Positions 17,059 to 26,346 of a stretch of 64,000 nt of DNA are shown here, piece after piece. The stretch is from positions 1 to 64,000 of the forward strand of contig CAKOWW010000002.1 of the NCBI GenBank assembly GCA_934129785.1, given 5' to 3'. Under the pieces are notes generated by a model. That model searched no databases and had not been told where the DNA came from. It was given only the letters and a program-made list of their open reading frames with translations. How positions within the stretch are numbered: the stretch's first letter is position 1; each line of letters starts with the position of its first letter. The position numbers were made by a program, and so were the translations under genes. This stretch comes from an uncultured Clostridia bacterium. GTDB taxonomy: Bacteria > Bacillota > Clostridia > TANB77 > CAG-508.

Positions 17059-18084
17059 GTGAAAGTATCAGAATTTAATTATGAATTACCAGAAGAATTA
17101 ATAGCCCAAACACCATTAGAAAAAAGAGATGAATCAAGATTAATGGTACTAAACAGAAAAGAGCAAACAATAGAACACAAAACATTTAAAAACATAATAG
17201 ATTATTTAAAACCAGGTGATGTATTGGTAAGAAATAACACAAAAGTTATACCAGCAAGATTATACGGAAAAAAAGAAACAGGAGCAAATGTTGAATTTTT
17301 GTTATTAAATAATCAAGAAGGGGATATATGGGAATGTATAGTAAGACCTGGAAACAAACTACATGTAGGCACTAAGGTAATATTTGGTGAAGGATTATTA
17401 ACAGCAGAAGTTTTAGAAATACTACCAGGAGGAACAAGAAAAGTAAAATTCTATTATAATGGAATTTTTAATGAAATATTAGATAAAATAGGACTAATGC
17501 CATTACCACCATATATACATGAAAGCTTAAAAGAAAAAGATAGATATCAAACAGTTTACGCCAAATATGAAGGCTCTGCAGCTGCTCCAACAGCAGGATT
17601 GCATTTTACACCAGAACTATTAAAAAGTTTAGAAGAAAAAGGTGTTATAATAGCAAATGTTACTCTACATGTAGGAATAGGAACATTTAGACCAGTAAAA
17701 GAAGATACTGTAGAAAAACACGAAATGCATTCAGAACACTTTTATATAAAACAAGAAGATGTAGAAAAAATAAACAAGGCAAAAAAAGAAGGAAGAAGAG
17801 TAATTGCAGTTGGAACAACATCATGTAGAGTTTTGGAATCAATAGCAGATGAAAAAACAGGAATGGTAAAGCCAATAGAAGATGATACAGAAATATTTAT
17901 ATATCCAGGTTATAAATTTAAATGTATAGATGGATTAATAACAAATTTCCACTTACCACAATCTACATTATTAATGCTAGTATCAGCGCTAGCAGGGAAA
18001 GAATATATAATGAAAGCATACAACGAAGCTGTAAAAGAAAAATATAGATTCTTTAGCTTTGGAGATGCAATGTTTATAATATAA
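17059..18084 (+). CDS. queA: S-adenosylmethionine:tRNA ribosyltransferase-isomerase
   Basis: A 341-aa enzyme of queuosine synthesis, transferring ribosyl from AdoMet to preQ1-tRNA to give epoxyqueuosine. Motifs include FNYELPEELIAQTP at the start, RNNTKVIPARLYG, GSAAAPTAGLHFT and the ending RFFSFGDAM. Start codon GTG with AAGGAG upstream. It is followed by tgt, its pathway partner. Confidence 0.97.
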   Translation: MKVSEFNYELPEELIAQTPLEKRDESRLMVLNRKEQTIEHKTFKNIIDYLKPGDVLVRNNTKVIPARLYGKKETGANVEFLLLNNQEGDIWECIVRPGNKLHVGTKVIFGEGLLTAEVLEILPGGTRKVKFYYNGIFNEILDKIGLMPLPPYIHESLKEKDRYQTVYAKYEGSAAAPTAGLHFTPELLKSLEEKGVIIANVTLHVGIGTFRPVKEDTVEKHEMHSEHFYIKQEDVEKINKAKKEGRRVIAVGTTSCRVLESIADEKTGMVKPIEDDTEIFIYPGYKFKCIDGLITNFHLPQSTLLMLVSALAGKEYIMKAYNEAVKEKYRFFSFGDAMFII

Positions 18085-18119
18085 AAGATATATAGAAATA
18101 TAGCAAATTAGGAGGAAAA

Positions 18120-19247
18120 ATGAAACCAGCAGTAACATATGAATTATTACATGTATGTAAACAAACAGGAGCAAGAAGAGGAGTAATACATACTCCACAT
18201 GGAGATATACAAACTCCAATATTTATGCCAGTTGGAACACAAGCAACAGTAAAATCAATGACACCAGAAGAACTAAAAGAAGAAGTTAAAGCACAAATAA
18301 TTTTATCAAATACATATCACTTATATTTAAGACCAGGAAGCAAAATAGTAAAAGAAGCAGGAGGGCTTCACAAATTTATGAATTGGGATAGGCCAATTTT
18401 AACAGACAGTGGTGGATTCCAAGTATTTAGTTTAGGAGACTTACGAACAATTCATGAAGAAGGAGTAGAATTTAAATCACATTTAGATGGAAGTAAACAT
18501 TTTTTCTCGCCAGAATCTGTAATGGAAACAGAAGAAGACTTAGGAGCAGATATTATAATGGCATTTGATGAATGTTGTCCATATCCCTCAACATATGAAT
18601 ATACAAAAAATTCTATGGAAAGAACAACAAGATGGGCAAAACGTTGCAAAGAAGCACATACCACAACTGATAAGCAAGCTCTATTTGGAATTATACAAGG
18701 GGGATTTTACAAAGACTTAAGAGTACAAAGTGCAAAAGACTTAGTTGAATTAGATTTGCCAGGATATGCAATAGGAGGAATAAGTGTTGGAGAACCAAAA
18801 GAAGAATTTTTAGATATATTAAAATTCACTACACCACTTATGCCAGAAAACAAACCTAGATATTTAATGGGAGTAGGAACACCAGATTATTTAATAGAAG
18901 CGGCAATGGCTGGAATAGACATGTGTGACTGTGTATTACCAACAAGAATAGCAAGAAATGGAACAGCAATGACATCACATGGAAAAGTTGTAGTAAGAAA
19001 TGCAACATATGAAAGAGACTGGACTCCATTAGACCCAGAATGTGACTGCTATACATGTAAAAATTATACAAGAGCATATATTAGACACTTGGTAAAAACA
19101 AACGAAATATTAGGTGTAAGATTATTATCAATTCATAACTTAAGATTCTTGACTAATTTGATGGAAAAGGTTAGAATAGAAATAGAGAATGATAATTTAG
19201 GAACATTCAAAGAAGAGTTTTATAAAAAATATGGTTATACGAAATAA
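18120..19247 (+). CDS. tgt: tRNA-guanine transglycosylase
   Basis: A 375-aa enzyme exchanging G34 for preQ1 in GUN-anticodon tRNAs. Catalytic aspartate in LTDSGGFQVFSLG, a second aspartate in GIDMCDCVLPTRIARNG, and zinc ligands in CDCYTCKNYTRAYIRHL with the later histidine. AGGAGG precedes the ATG. It forms a unit with queA and probably the downstream membrane gene. Confidence 0.98.
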   Translation: MKPAVTYELLHVCKQTGARRGVIHTPHGDIQTPIFMPVGTQATVKSMTPEELKEEVKAQIILSNTYHLYLRPGSKIVKEAGGLHKFMNWDRPILTDSGGFQVFSLGDLRTIHEEGVEFKSHLDGSKHFFSPESVMETEEDLGADIIMAFDECCPYPSTYEYTKNSMERTTRWAKRCKEAHTTTDKQALFGIIQGGFYKDLRVQSAKDLVELDLPGYAIGGISVGEPKEEFLDILKFTTPLMPENKPRYLMGVGTPDYLIEAAMAGIDMCDCVLPTRIARNGTAMTSHGKVVVRNATYERDWTPLDPECDCYTCKNYTRAYIRHLVKTNEILGVRLLSIHNLRFLTNLMEKVRIEIENDNLGTFKEEFYKKYGYTK

Positions 19248-19266
19248 AATATGAGGGGCGATACAA

Positions 19267-20760
19267 ATGAATTTAATGGAAGAAAGCTTTCAAAATAAAG
19301 AAGAAAAAAAGAAGAAAAAAATAACAGGAATAATTTTAGGTGCAATAATATTATTAGTAATATTAATAATTGCAACAGTAGCATATTTATTATATATACA
19401 AAGTACAAATCTAAAACTTACTTTAGATGGAACAGTAAATGAAAAACTAAAAAGTATATTGGTAATAGAAGATGATGGAACTGTATATGTGCCAATAAAA
19501 GATGTAGCTCAATATTTTGGATATGAAAGTTATAGTGGAGAATATGGTGGTACATCAGAAAGCTCAAATAAATGTTATGTACAAAATGAAAACGAAGTAG
19601 CAAACTTTACACTAGGTTCTAATAAAATCTATAAACTAGATTTAGCAGATCAAAGCGAAAATTATGAATATAGATATTCTAAAAAACCAGTAAAAGCAAT
19701 TAATGGAAAACTATATGCTACATCTGAAACTATAGAAAAATCATTTAATGTTATATTCCAATATGAACAAGAAAAAAATAGAATATACATATACACATTA
19801 CCATATTTAATAGAACAGTACTCTCCAAAAGCATTAGATTATGGATATGCAAAAATAAGTGATAGTTTTGTAAACCAAAAAGCAATATTACATGACATGA
19901 TGGTAGTTCAAAAAGATGAAGCAGGAAAAAAAGGTGTATTAAAAACTGATGGAACAGTAGTACTAGAACCAAAATATGATGATATTACATATCTAGAAGA
20001 AGTGGACGATTTCCTAGTAAAAAATAATGAAAAATATGGAATAATTTCAAGTAAAAAAGAAACAAAAGTACAAATTATATATGACAAGATAGAATTAATG
20101 GATGCAGATGCTGGCTTATATTTAGTTCAAAAAGACAACAAATATGGAGTTATGGACTTTAAAGGAAATATTAGAATTTATATAGAAAATGATGAAATAG
20201 GCGTTGACGCAGGAAAATTTGAAGAAAATGGAATAAAAAATAAATATATATTAGCAGGAAATTTAATACCAGTTAGAAAAGATGAAAAATGGGGACTATA
20301 TGATAAAAGTGGAAAGCAATTAGTTGATTTTAAATATGACAGCCTTGGATATATAGCATCAAACAATAAAGATGCAATAAATCTATTAGTAATACCAGAT
20401 TATAATGTTTTAGTTGCTTGTGAAGATAGTAAATATACTTTAGTAAATTCATCAGGTGAAGAATTATTTGCTGCACCAGTGGCTGATGATATATATATGA
20501 CAATAAGTGGAGGAAAAAAATATTATTATATCGCTGCAAATAACTCAAAAATGGATGCTACTGAATATTTAAAGAAAATAGGTATAATTGAGCAAAAAGG
20601 AGATAGTGAAGGCACAACAGAAACTAAAACAAACAATTCAAGTAGCGAAAATAAAACAAATGAGGCTAGCCAAGCAAATCAAGTAACTGAAAATGCAACA
20701 AATACAGATACAAGTAGCCAAAGCAATGAAACAAGTACAGATTCTTCTGACAAAGAATAG
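19267..20760 (+). CDS. Membrane-anchored WG-repeat protein
   Basis: A 497-aa protein with a lysine-rich cytoplasmic tail and one membrane helix at about residues 22-45. A stalk-like domain resembling copper-amine-oxidase N-domains follows (LTLDGTVNEKL, VYVPIKDVAQYFGY). Several WG-type repeats then occur at about 210-420, each with a KxGxx segment (KYGIISSKKE, KYGVMDFKGN, KWGLYDKSGKQLVDFKY). The tail after residue 450 is Ser/Thr/Asn-rich. It is exported and probably binds cell wall or protein partners; the function is unknown. Confidence 0.8.
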   Translation: MNLMEESFQNKEEKKKKKITGIILGAIILLVILIIATVAYLLYIQSTNLKLTLDGTVNEKLKSILVIEDDGTVYVPIKDVAQYFGYESYSGEYGGTSESSNKCYVQNENEVANFTLGSNKIYKLDLADQSENYEYRYSKKPVKAINGKLYATSETIEKSFNVIFQYEQEKNRIYIYTLPYLIEQYSPKALDYGYAKISDSFVNQKAILHDMMVVQKDEAGKKGVLKTDGTVVLEPKYDDITYLEEVDDFLVKNNEKYGIISSKKETKVQIIYDKIELMDADAGLYLVQKDNKYGVMDFKGNIRIYIENDEIGVDAGKFEENGIKNKYILAGNLIPVRKDEKWGLYDKSGKQLVDFKYDSLGYIASNNKDAINLLVIPDYNVLVACEDSKYTLVNSSGEELFAAPVADDIYMTISGGKKYYYIAANNSKMDATEYLKKIGIIEQKGDSEGTTETKTNNSSSENKTNEASQANQVTENATNTDTSSQSNETSTDSSDKE

Positions 20761-20764
20761 TTAT

Positions 20765-20815
20765 AAAATAAAAATTGAATTACTAAAAATAACTGGTAAT
20801 TCGATTTTTATTTTA
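20765..20815 (+). terminator. Terminator after the WG-repeat gene
   Basis: AAAATAAAAATTGAATTAC and GTAATTCGATTTTTATTTT form a long A/T-rich stem with a terminal T run. Confidence 0.75.
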
Positions 20816-20835
20816 AAAATAATTTGCAAAAACCA

Positions 20836-20864
20836 TTTACAATTGTAAAAAAATTGTATACAAT
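20836..20864 (+). promoter_or_regulatory. Promoter of the GT4 gene
   Basis: TTTACA at 20836-20841 and TACAAT at 20859-20864 with a 17-base spacer. Confidence 0.6.
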
Positions 20865-20919
20865 ATAAAAAAATGCCAAAAAACGAAAGAAAATGGAGAA
20901 AAGAAAGGGAGTATAGTAG

Positions 20920-22212
20920 ATGAAAATACTAATGTTAACATGGGAATATCCACCAAGAGTAGTAGGAGGAATTGCAAGAGTAGTATATGATATATCAAGA
21001 ACATTAATAAAAGATGGTCATGATGTAACAGTAGTAACTTACAAAGAAGGAGACGCACCATATTTTGAAGACGACAAAGGAGTAAAAGTATATAGAGTAG
21101 ACAACTACATGATAAATCCAAACAATTTTATAGATTGGATAATGCAATTAAACTTTAATTTAGTAGCAAAAGCAAGTGAAATAATGAAAGAACAAGGGCA
21201 ATTTGATGTAATACATGCACATGATTGGCTAGTAGCATATGCAGCAAAAACATTAAAAAACTCTTACAATATACCAATAGTATCAACAATACATGCAACA
21301 GAAGCTGGAAGAAACAGTGGAATACATGATGAACAACAAAGATACATAAATGATACAGAATGGATGTTAACATATGAATCATCTGAAGTAATTGTAAACA
21401 GCAATTACATGAAAGGCGAATTACAAAGACTATTTGGATTACCATATGAAAAAATCAATGTAATACCAAATGGAGTAAACCTAAACCTATTTAATGGCAT
21501 AGAAAGAGATTACAATTTCAGAAGAAAATACGCAATGGATAACGAAAAAATAATATTATTTATGGGAAGACTAGTATATGAAAAAGGAATACAACATTTA
21601 ATATCTGCAATGCCAAAAATACTAGAAGGGTACCATGACTCTAAACTTGTAATATGTGGAAAAGGCGGAATGGAAGAAGAACTAAGAAATCAAGTAAAAG
21701 CAATGGGAATAGAAAATAAAGTATGTTTTGCAGGTTATATGAGAGGAAAAGAAGTACAAAAAATGTACAAAGCTGCAGACATAGCAGTATTTCCAAGCAC
21801 ATATGAACCATTTGGAATAGTAGCATTAGAAGCAATGCTATCAGGAAATCCAGTTGTAGTTTCAGACATAGGTGGGCTAAATGAAATTGTAGACCACGAA
21901 GTAAATGGAATGAAAACATATTGTGGAAATCCAAACTCAATAGCAGATTCAATACTAGAATTATTATATGATCACAAACTATGTGCAGAAATAACAAGAA
22001 GAGCAAAAAATAAAGTTAGAAATGAATATACATGGAGCAAAATTGCTCAAGACACACACTTTACATATCAAAAAGCAATTTGTCAATCAATGGCAGAAAA
22101 ACAAAAAAGAGAATTTGAACAAGAAAGAGCAAGAAAGACACAAAAAGCAAAAAATACAGAAAACGAAATTACAAACTTGCTATCATTCAAAAAGCGTCAT
22201 GCGTATGCATAA
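20920..22212 (+). CDS. GT4-family glycosyltransferase
   Basis: A 430-aa GT-B enzyme. The N-domain starts KILMLTWEYPPRVVGGIARVV, the donor-domain P-loop-like segment is FMGRLVYEKG, and the nucleotide-sugar binding motif is STYEPFGIVALEAMLSG (E-x7-E). DWLVAYAAKTL and HATEAGR resemble glycogen or starch synthase-related GT4/GT5 proteins. It is monocistronic, with its own promoter and terminator. The donor and acceptor cannot be told from sequence. The C-terminal 35 residues are a charged extension. Confidence 0.88.
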   Translation: MKILMLTWEYPPRVVGGIARVVYDISRTLIKDGHDVTVVTYKEGDAPYFEDDKGVKVYRVDNYMINPNNFIDWIMQLNFNLVAKASEIMKEQGQFDVIHAHDWLVAYAAKTLKNSYNIPIVSTIHATEAGRNSGIHDEQQRYINDTEWMLTYESSEVIVNSNYMKGELQRLFGLPYEKINVIPNGVNLNLFNGIERDYNFRRKYAMDNEKIILFMGRLVYEKGIQHLISAMPKILEGYHDSKLVICGKGGMEEELRNQVKAMGIENKVCFAGYMRGKEVQKMYKAADIAVFPSTYEPFGIVALEAMLSGNPVVVSDIGGLNEIVDHEVNGMKTYCGNPNSIADSILELLYDHKLCAEITRRAKNKVRNEYTWSKIAQDTHFTYQKAICQSMAEKQKREFEQERARKTQKAKNTENEITNLLSFKKRHAYA

Positions 22213-22221
22213 AACAAAAGA

Positions 22222-22252
22222 AAAATGCGGATTTGATATCTGCATTTTTTTT
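22222..22252 (+). terminator. Terminator after the GT4 gene
   Basis: AAATGCGGAT pairs with ATATCTGCATTT (one G-T pair), followed by eight T residues. Confidence 0.8.
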
Positions 22253-22347
22253 CGCAAATAAAAAAATATAGAAAATTAATTAATTTCTACAAATTTAGCA
22301 AAATAATAGTGTATAATAAAAATATAAAACAGAAAGGCAAAAATAAA

Positions 22348-23250
22348 ATGGAAGAATTTAAATCAGGTTTTGTAACATTAATAGGAAGAACGAATGTAGG
22401 AAAATCAACATTACTAAATTTATTAGTAGGAGAAAAAGTTGCTGCAATTGCAAATAAAGTTCAAACAACAAGAACTGCAATAAAAGGAATTGTAAATAGA
22501 GAAAATTCACAAATAATATTTACAGACACACCAGGAATTCACAAACCAAGAACAAAATTAAATGAAACAATGATAGAAACATCATATGCAAGTATAGCAG
22601 ATGCAGATGTAGTATTATTTCTAATTGAAGCAACAAGCAAAGACATTGGAAAAGGTGATAGAATAATATTAGACAAAATAAAAGAATCAAAAAGAAAAAC
22701 AATATTAATAATAAATAAAATAGATTTAGTTAAAAGAGAAAATTTATTAAATTTAATAGAAACATACAGTAAAGAATATAATTTTGAAGCTGTAATACCA
22801 ATATCTGCAACAAACAGCAAATATAGAAATATAATATTAGATGAAATCGAAAAGAACCTAAAACCAGGCCCTACATATTATGATATAGAAGAATATACAG
22901 ATCAAACAGTACGCCAATTAGCAGAAGAAACAATAAGAGAAAAAGCATTAAAATTATTACAAGATGAAGTACCACATGGAATATATGTAGAAGTTGAAAA
23001 ATTGAAACAAAGAAAAAACAAAAAAGGTGAAGACTTATACGATATAGAAGCAACAATATATTGCTTAAGAAATTCCCATAAAGGAATTATAATTGGAAAA
23101 AATGGAGATATGTTAAAAAGAATTGGCAGAAGCGCTAGAATAGACATGGAACAAAACTTTGGAGTAAAAGTAAATTTAAAAACATGGGTAAAAGTGAAAG
23201 AGGATTGGCAAGATAACAATAGTATTGTTGACAAATTTAAATTAAAATAA
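22348..23250 (+). CDS. era: GTPase Era, 30S assembly factor
   Basis: A 300-aa Ras-like GTPase. G1 GRTNVGKS at about residues 11-18, G3 DTPGIHKP, G4 NKID, then a KH domain with GIIIGKNGDMLKRIG binding the 16S rRNA 3' end. The ATG at 22348 is preferred to an upstream in-frame ATG because AGAAAGG lies 10 bases before it. It begins the era-yqzL-recO order common in Firmicutes. Confidence 0.97.
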   Translation: MEEFKSGFVTLIGRTNVGKSTLLNLLVGEKVAAIANKVQTTRTAIKGIVNRENSQIIFTDTPGIHKPRTKLNETMIETSYASIADADVVLFLIEATSKDIGKGDRIILDKIKESKRKTILIINKIDLVKRENLLNLIETYSKEYNFEAVIPISATNSKYRNIILDEIEKNLKPGPTYYDIEEYTDQTVRQLAEETIREKALKLLQDEVPHGIYVEVEKLKQRKNKKGEDLYDIEATIYCLRNSHKGIIIGKNGDMLKRIGRSARIDMEQNFGVKVNLKTWVKVKEDWQDNNSIVDKFKLK

Positions 23251-23331
23251 ATATTTTAGTATAAAAAAATAAAAAAAGCGAAAGATAAAATTAGAGTTAA
23301 AAACTTTAATATACAAAAAGGAAGTGAGCTT

Positions 23332-23496
23332 ATGATAAGAAAAATAGCATGGGATGCCTTCAAAAATACAGGAGATATAAATGCATTTTTAGAGTTAAAA
23401 CAAATAGAAAATTTAGAAAAGCAACTAAATAATCAAATAGACATACAAGAAGTTCAAGAAAATACAAATATGAATTTAGAAGATTTTAATAGATAG
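23332..23496 (+). CDS. yqzL: YqzL-family small protein
   Basis: A 54-aa protein starting MIRKIAWDAFKNTGDINAFL, matching the MIRxxxWxxFxxTGxxxAxL pattern of YqzL, a small protein typically found between era and recO in Firmicutes. GGAAGTGAG precedes the ATG. It is 97 bases after era and 20 bases before recO. Its function is unknown in the family. Confidence 0.8.
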   Translation: MIRKIAWDAFKNTGDINAFLELKQIENLEKQLNNQIDIQEVQENTNMNLEDFNR

Positions 23497-23516
23497 CAAA
23501 AGGTGGAAAAATAAAC

Positions 23517-24237
23517 ATGGCAAGCGTAAAAATGAATGGAGTTATATTATCAGAACACAATATGGGCGATTTTGATAAAATGTTAACAATGTTAACACCA
23601 GGCGCTCGGCAAAATCTCGTGTGTAGCTAAAGGAGCAAGAAGACCTAAAAGTGCTCTTTTAGCAAGCACGCAGATGTTTTGCTTTGGGGAATATTTAATG
23701 TATAAAGGAACAAATACATATCATATAAATTCAGCAGAAACAATAGAAGTTTTTTACAATCTAAGAATAGACTTAGACAAGTTAAAATATGCTGTACATA
23801 TAAATAAAATTGTACAAGATGTAACACATGAAAATCAAAATTGTTATAAAATTTTGCAATTATTATTAAATACACTTTATACAATATCAGAAACATCAAA
23901 AGATTTGGATTTTGTATTAAGTGTATTTAAGTTGCGTTTACTTTGCATATTAGGATTTACACCAGACATATCAAAATGTGTTAATTGTGGAGAAAAGGAA
24001 AACATATATGGATTTAGTCTGAAAGATAATGGGTTTAAATGTTTGGCATGTAGCAAACAAGATACTTCAACAATAGTCATGAACCAGAGCACAATAAATG
24101 CAATAAAATACACTGTTACAGCACCTGCAAAAAAACTATATTCATTTTCTATAAAAGACGAGTCATTAGAAGAATTTAAATTAATAACAAAACTATATTT
24201 TAATGAAAAATTAGAAAAAGAATACAAAATAGACTAA
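23517..24237 (+). CDS. recO: Recombination mediator RecO, read through a +1 shift at CGG (23607)
   Basis: About 239 aa once joined. Codons 1-30 give the OB-fold start (VKMNGVILSEHNMGDFDKMLTML in pieces: GVILSEHNMGDFDKM, LTMLTPG). Codon 31 is CGG. Skipping the C gives GGC-AAA and continues ISCVAKGARRPKS, the expected RecO sequence. Unshifted, a stop occurs at 23628-23630. The C-terminal half has the four-cysteine zinc cluster CVNCGE and CLACSK. AAAGGTGG precedes the ATG. RecO loads RecA onto SSB-coated DNA with RecR. Confidence 0.93.
23607..23610 (+). other. CGGC recoding site in recO
   Basis: The original frame reads GGC GCT CGG CAA. Skipping the C yields GCT GGC AAA ATC, giving the expected PGxGK context of RecO. 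Confidence 0.88.
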
Positions 24238-24251
24238 AAAAATAAAAACTC

Positions 24252-24280
24252 TTGAAAAAAATAAAAATAACATATATAAT
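24252..24280 (+). promoter_or_regulatory. Promoter of hpf
   Basis: TTGAAA at 24252-24257 and TATAAT at 24275-24280, with an ideal 17-base spacer. Confidence 0.65.
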
Positions 24281-24330
24281 AAAAATATATCATAAAAGCA
24301 TTAAACAAAAAAGAGAAGGGAGCGATTTTT

Positions 24331-24858
24331 ATGAAAATAAAAATAACAGGGAAGGAACTAAAGATAACAGAAGCTATAAACGATTATGTAGAAAAAAAAT
24401 TAGACAGAATCGATAAATATTTTGAAGAAGCAGAAGCAGAAGTAACATTAAAAACAGAAAAAAATGAACAAATAGCAGAAATTTATGTAATAGCAAATGG
24501 AGAAAAATACAGAGCTGTAACAGAAGACAAAGATATGTATGCATCAATAGATAAAGACATAGATATCTTAGAAGGACAAATTAGAAAAGCAAAAACAAAA
24601 AAAGAAAAAATGATGAAAGAAGCATCTTTAAAATCAATGGAAGTAGCAGAAACAAAAGAAGCAGAAATAAAGGACGAAATAATAAAAACATCATATTATG
24701 AAATTAAACCAATGTTACCAGAAGATGCAGTACTAAAATTACAAGAAAAACCAACACACAACTTTTTAGCATTTATCAATGTAGAAACAGGAAAAGTAAA
24801 TGTTGTACATAAATTAAAAGATGGAAAAAACTTCGGTCTAGTAGAACCAGAAGCTTAA
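24331..24858 (+). CDS. hpf: Long-form ribosome hibernation promoting factor
   Basis: A 175-aa protein. The N-terminal S30AE domain (KITGKELKITEAINDYVEKKLDRI) is followed by a charged linker at about 95-120. The C-terminal dimerisation domain (PEDAVLKLQEKPTHNFLAFIN) is found only in long HPF, which pairs 70S ribosomes into 100S dimers. GAAGGGAG is upstream. It is monocistronic with a strong terminator. Confidence 0.95.
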   Translation: MKIKITGKELKITEAINDYVEKKLDRIDKYFEEAEAEVTLKTEKNEQIAEIYVIANGEKYRAVTEDKDMYASIDKDIDILEGQIRKAKTKKEKMMKEASLKSMEVAETKEAEIKDEIIKTSYYEIKPMLPEDAVLKLQEKPTHNFLAFINVETGKVNVVHKLKDGKNFGLVEPEA

Positions 24859-24867
24859 ATAAAAAAG

Positions 24868-24895
24868 AAAGGCAGGAAATCAAATCCTGCCTTTA
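24868..24895 (+). terminator. Terminator after hpf
   Basis: AAAGGCAGGA and TCCTGCCTTT form a perfect 10-bp stem around a 7-base loop. It may also serve the convergent SASP gene. Confidence 0.85.
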
Positions 24896-24968
24896 TGTAT
24901 TTTATAAATAAAATATATAAACACAAAACTTAATTTTCTGCCTTATTCGTATTAAGGTTTAACTAAAA

Positions 24969-25166
24969 CTATTTCATATTTCTTTCAGCTTGTTCTATCA
25001 TTTTTTTAACCATTTGTCCACCTATTTTTCCTGCGTCTTTAGCTGAAATGTCACCATTGTATCCGTCTTTTAAGTTAACACCAACTTCTGAAGCTACTTC
25101 ATATTTGAATTTATCTAAAGCTGACATAGCTTCTGGTACTAATTTTTTGTTACTTGTGTTTGCCAT
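24969..25166 (-). CDS. Alpha/beta-type small acid-soluble spore protein
   Basis: A 65-aa DNA-binding spore protein. It shows both SASP signatures: KYEVASEVGVNL, with the germination-protease site after the Glu, and GxIGGQMVKKMIEQAE. The start is the ATG of MANTSNKK at 25166, because AGGAGGTG on the minus strand fits it; a longer in-frame extension lacks a site. Expected to be made in the forespore under sigma-G, though I could not identify a clear sigma-G promoter. Strong evidence for endospore formation. Confidence 0.93.
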   Translation of the reverse strand: MANTSNKKLVPEAMSALDKFKYEVASEVGVNLKDGYNGDISAKDAGKIGGQMVKKMIEQAERNMK

Positions 25167-25281
25167 TGTTTTTTTCACCTCCTGCAAAAATACTATTAAG
25201 AAAAAACTTTTTTGTTTTTCTAATACTAGGATTAGCAAAAAAGAAAAAAATAAACAGGAAAAATTTTCTTAAATAAAACAA

Positions 25282-25310
25282 TTGCAAAAATCTTAAAAAA
25301 TGTTTATAAT
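25282..25310 (+). promoter_or_regulatory. Promoter of the HAD phosphatase gene
   Basis: TTGCAA at 25282-25287 and TATAAT at 25305-25310 with a 17-base spacer. Confidence 0.65.
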
Positions 25311-25352
25311 AAAAACGAAAAATCAAGTTTTAGAAAAACAGGAGCTGAAAAA

Positions 25353-26238
25353 ATGTATAAATTAGTAGCAATAGACTTAGATGGAACAATGCTAAACAGT
25401 TATGGAGAAGTAACTGAAAATACAAGTAAAACAATAAAAAAAATAATAGAAAGTGGAACAGATGTAATAATAGCATCTGGAAGACCAATAGACTCTATAA
25501 AACAAATAGCAAAAGAAATAGGAAGCACAAAATACTTTATAGCTGGAAACGGAGCACTTGTATATGATATACAAAAAGAAGAAGTTATATATGAAAAATA
25601 TATGTCAAAAGAAAAAGTTTTAGAAATAATAAAAATATGTGAAGAAAATAGTATTAGTTATAATGTATATACAGACAAAACAATACTTGCAACAGCCTTA
25701 AAATACAATGTTTTATATTATCACAAAGAAAACCTAAAAAAAGAAGAAAACAAAAAAACGAATATTAACATCGTAGAAAATATGTATGAATATGTAAAAA
25801 ATCTTCAAGAAAGCAAATTTTTAAAAATAACAATATGTGATGACAACAAAACAGTATTTAATTCAATACTAAGAAAAGTAAAAAAAATCAATAATATAGA
25901 AGTGTTAGAAGTTTCACATATGTCAAGAAAAATGATTACTCAAGGGACCGAAGAAGTGCCAATAGAGTATTATTACACAGAAATTTCTTTAGCAAATGTA
26001 GACAAATGGAATGCAATAGAATTTTTAATGGAAAAACTAAATTTAAAACAAGAAGAAATAATGGCAATAGGAGACAATATAAATGATAAAAAAATGATAG
26101 AAAATGCAGGAATGGGAATTGCTATGAAAGGCAGTACACCAGTTGTTACAGAAATTGCAAATGACATTGCAGAAGGAAACAATGAAGAGCGGAGTAGCAA
26201 AAATATTACAAAAATATTACAAAAACATTAACTTTTAA
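25353..26238 (+). CDS. Cof-type HAD phosphatase, read through a +1 shift at CGG (26190)
   Basis: About 294 aa. HAD motif I AIDLDGTMLN (Asp8, Asp10), motif II IIASGRP and motif IV AIGDNINDKKMIENAG are present, with the C2 cap domain of Cof proteins between. Codon 280 is CGG. In the original frame the end would read RSSKNITKILQKH. Skipping the C gives GVAKILQKYYKN, the usual Cof-family ending, with stop at 26236-26238. Both frames stay open for similar lengths, so ordinary gene calling would miss this event and give a wrong C-terminus. Likely a sugar-phosphate or flavin phosphatase. Confidence 0.88.
26190..26193 (+). other. CGGA recoding site in the HAD gene
   Basis: The original frame reads GAA GAG CGG AGT. 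Skipping the C gives GAG GGA GTA GCA, the EGVAK motif expected near the end of Cof-type phosphatases. Confidence 0.8.
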
Positions 26239-26346
26239 TTACACTATTCAATATCATTGATTTTGAATACGGTTTGAGTTAAAATGTAATAAATGATTAT
26301 TTTGTAAAAAAATATATATAAATAGTAAAAAAGGGAGGAATTTGTA

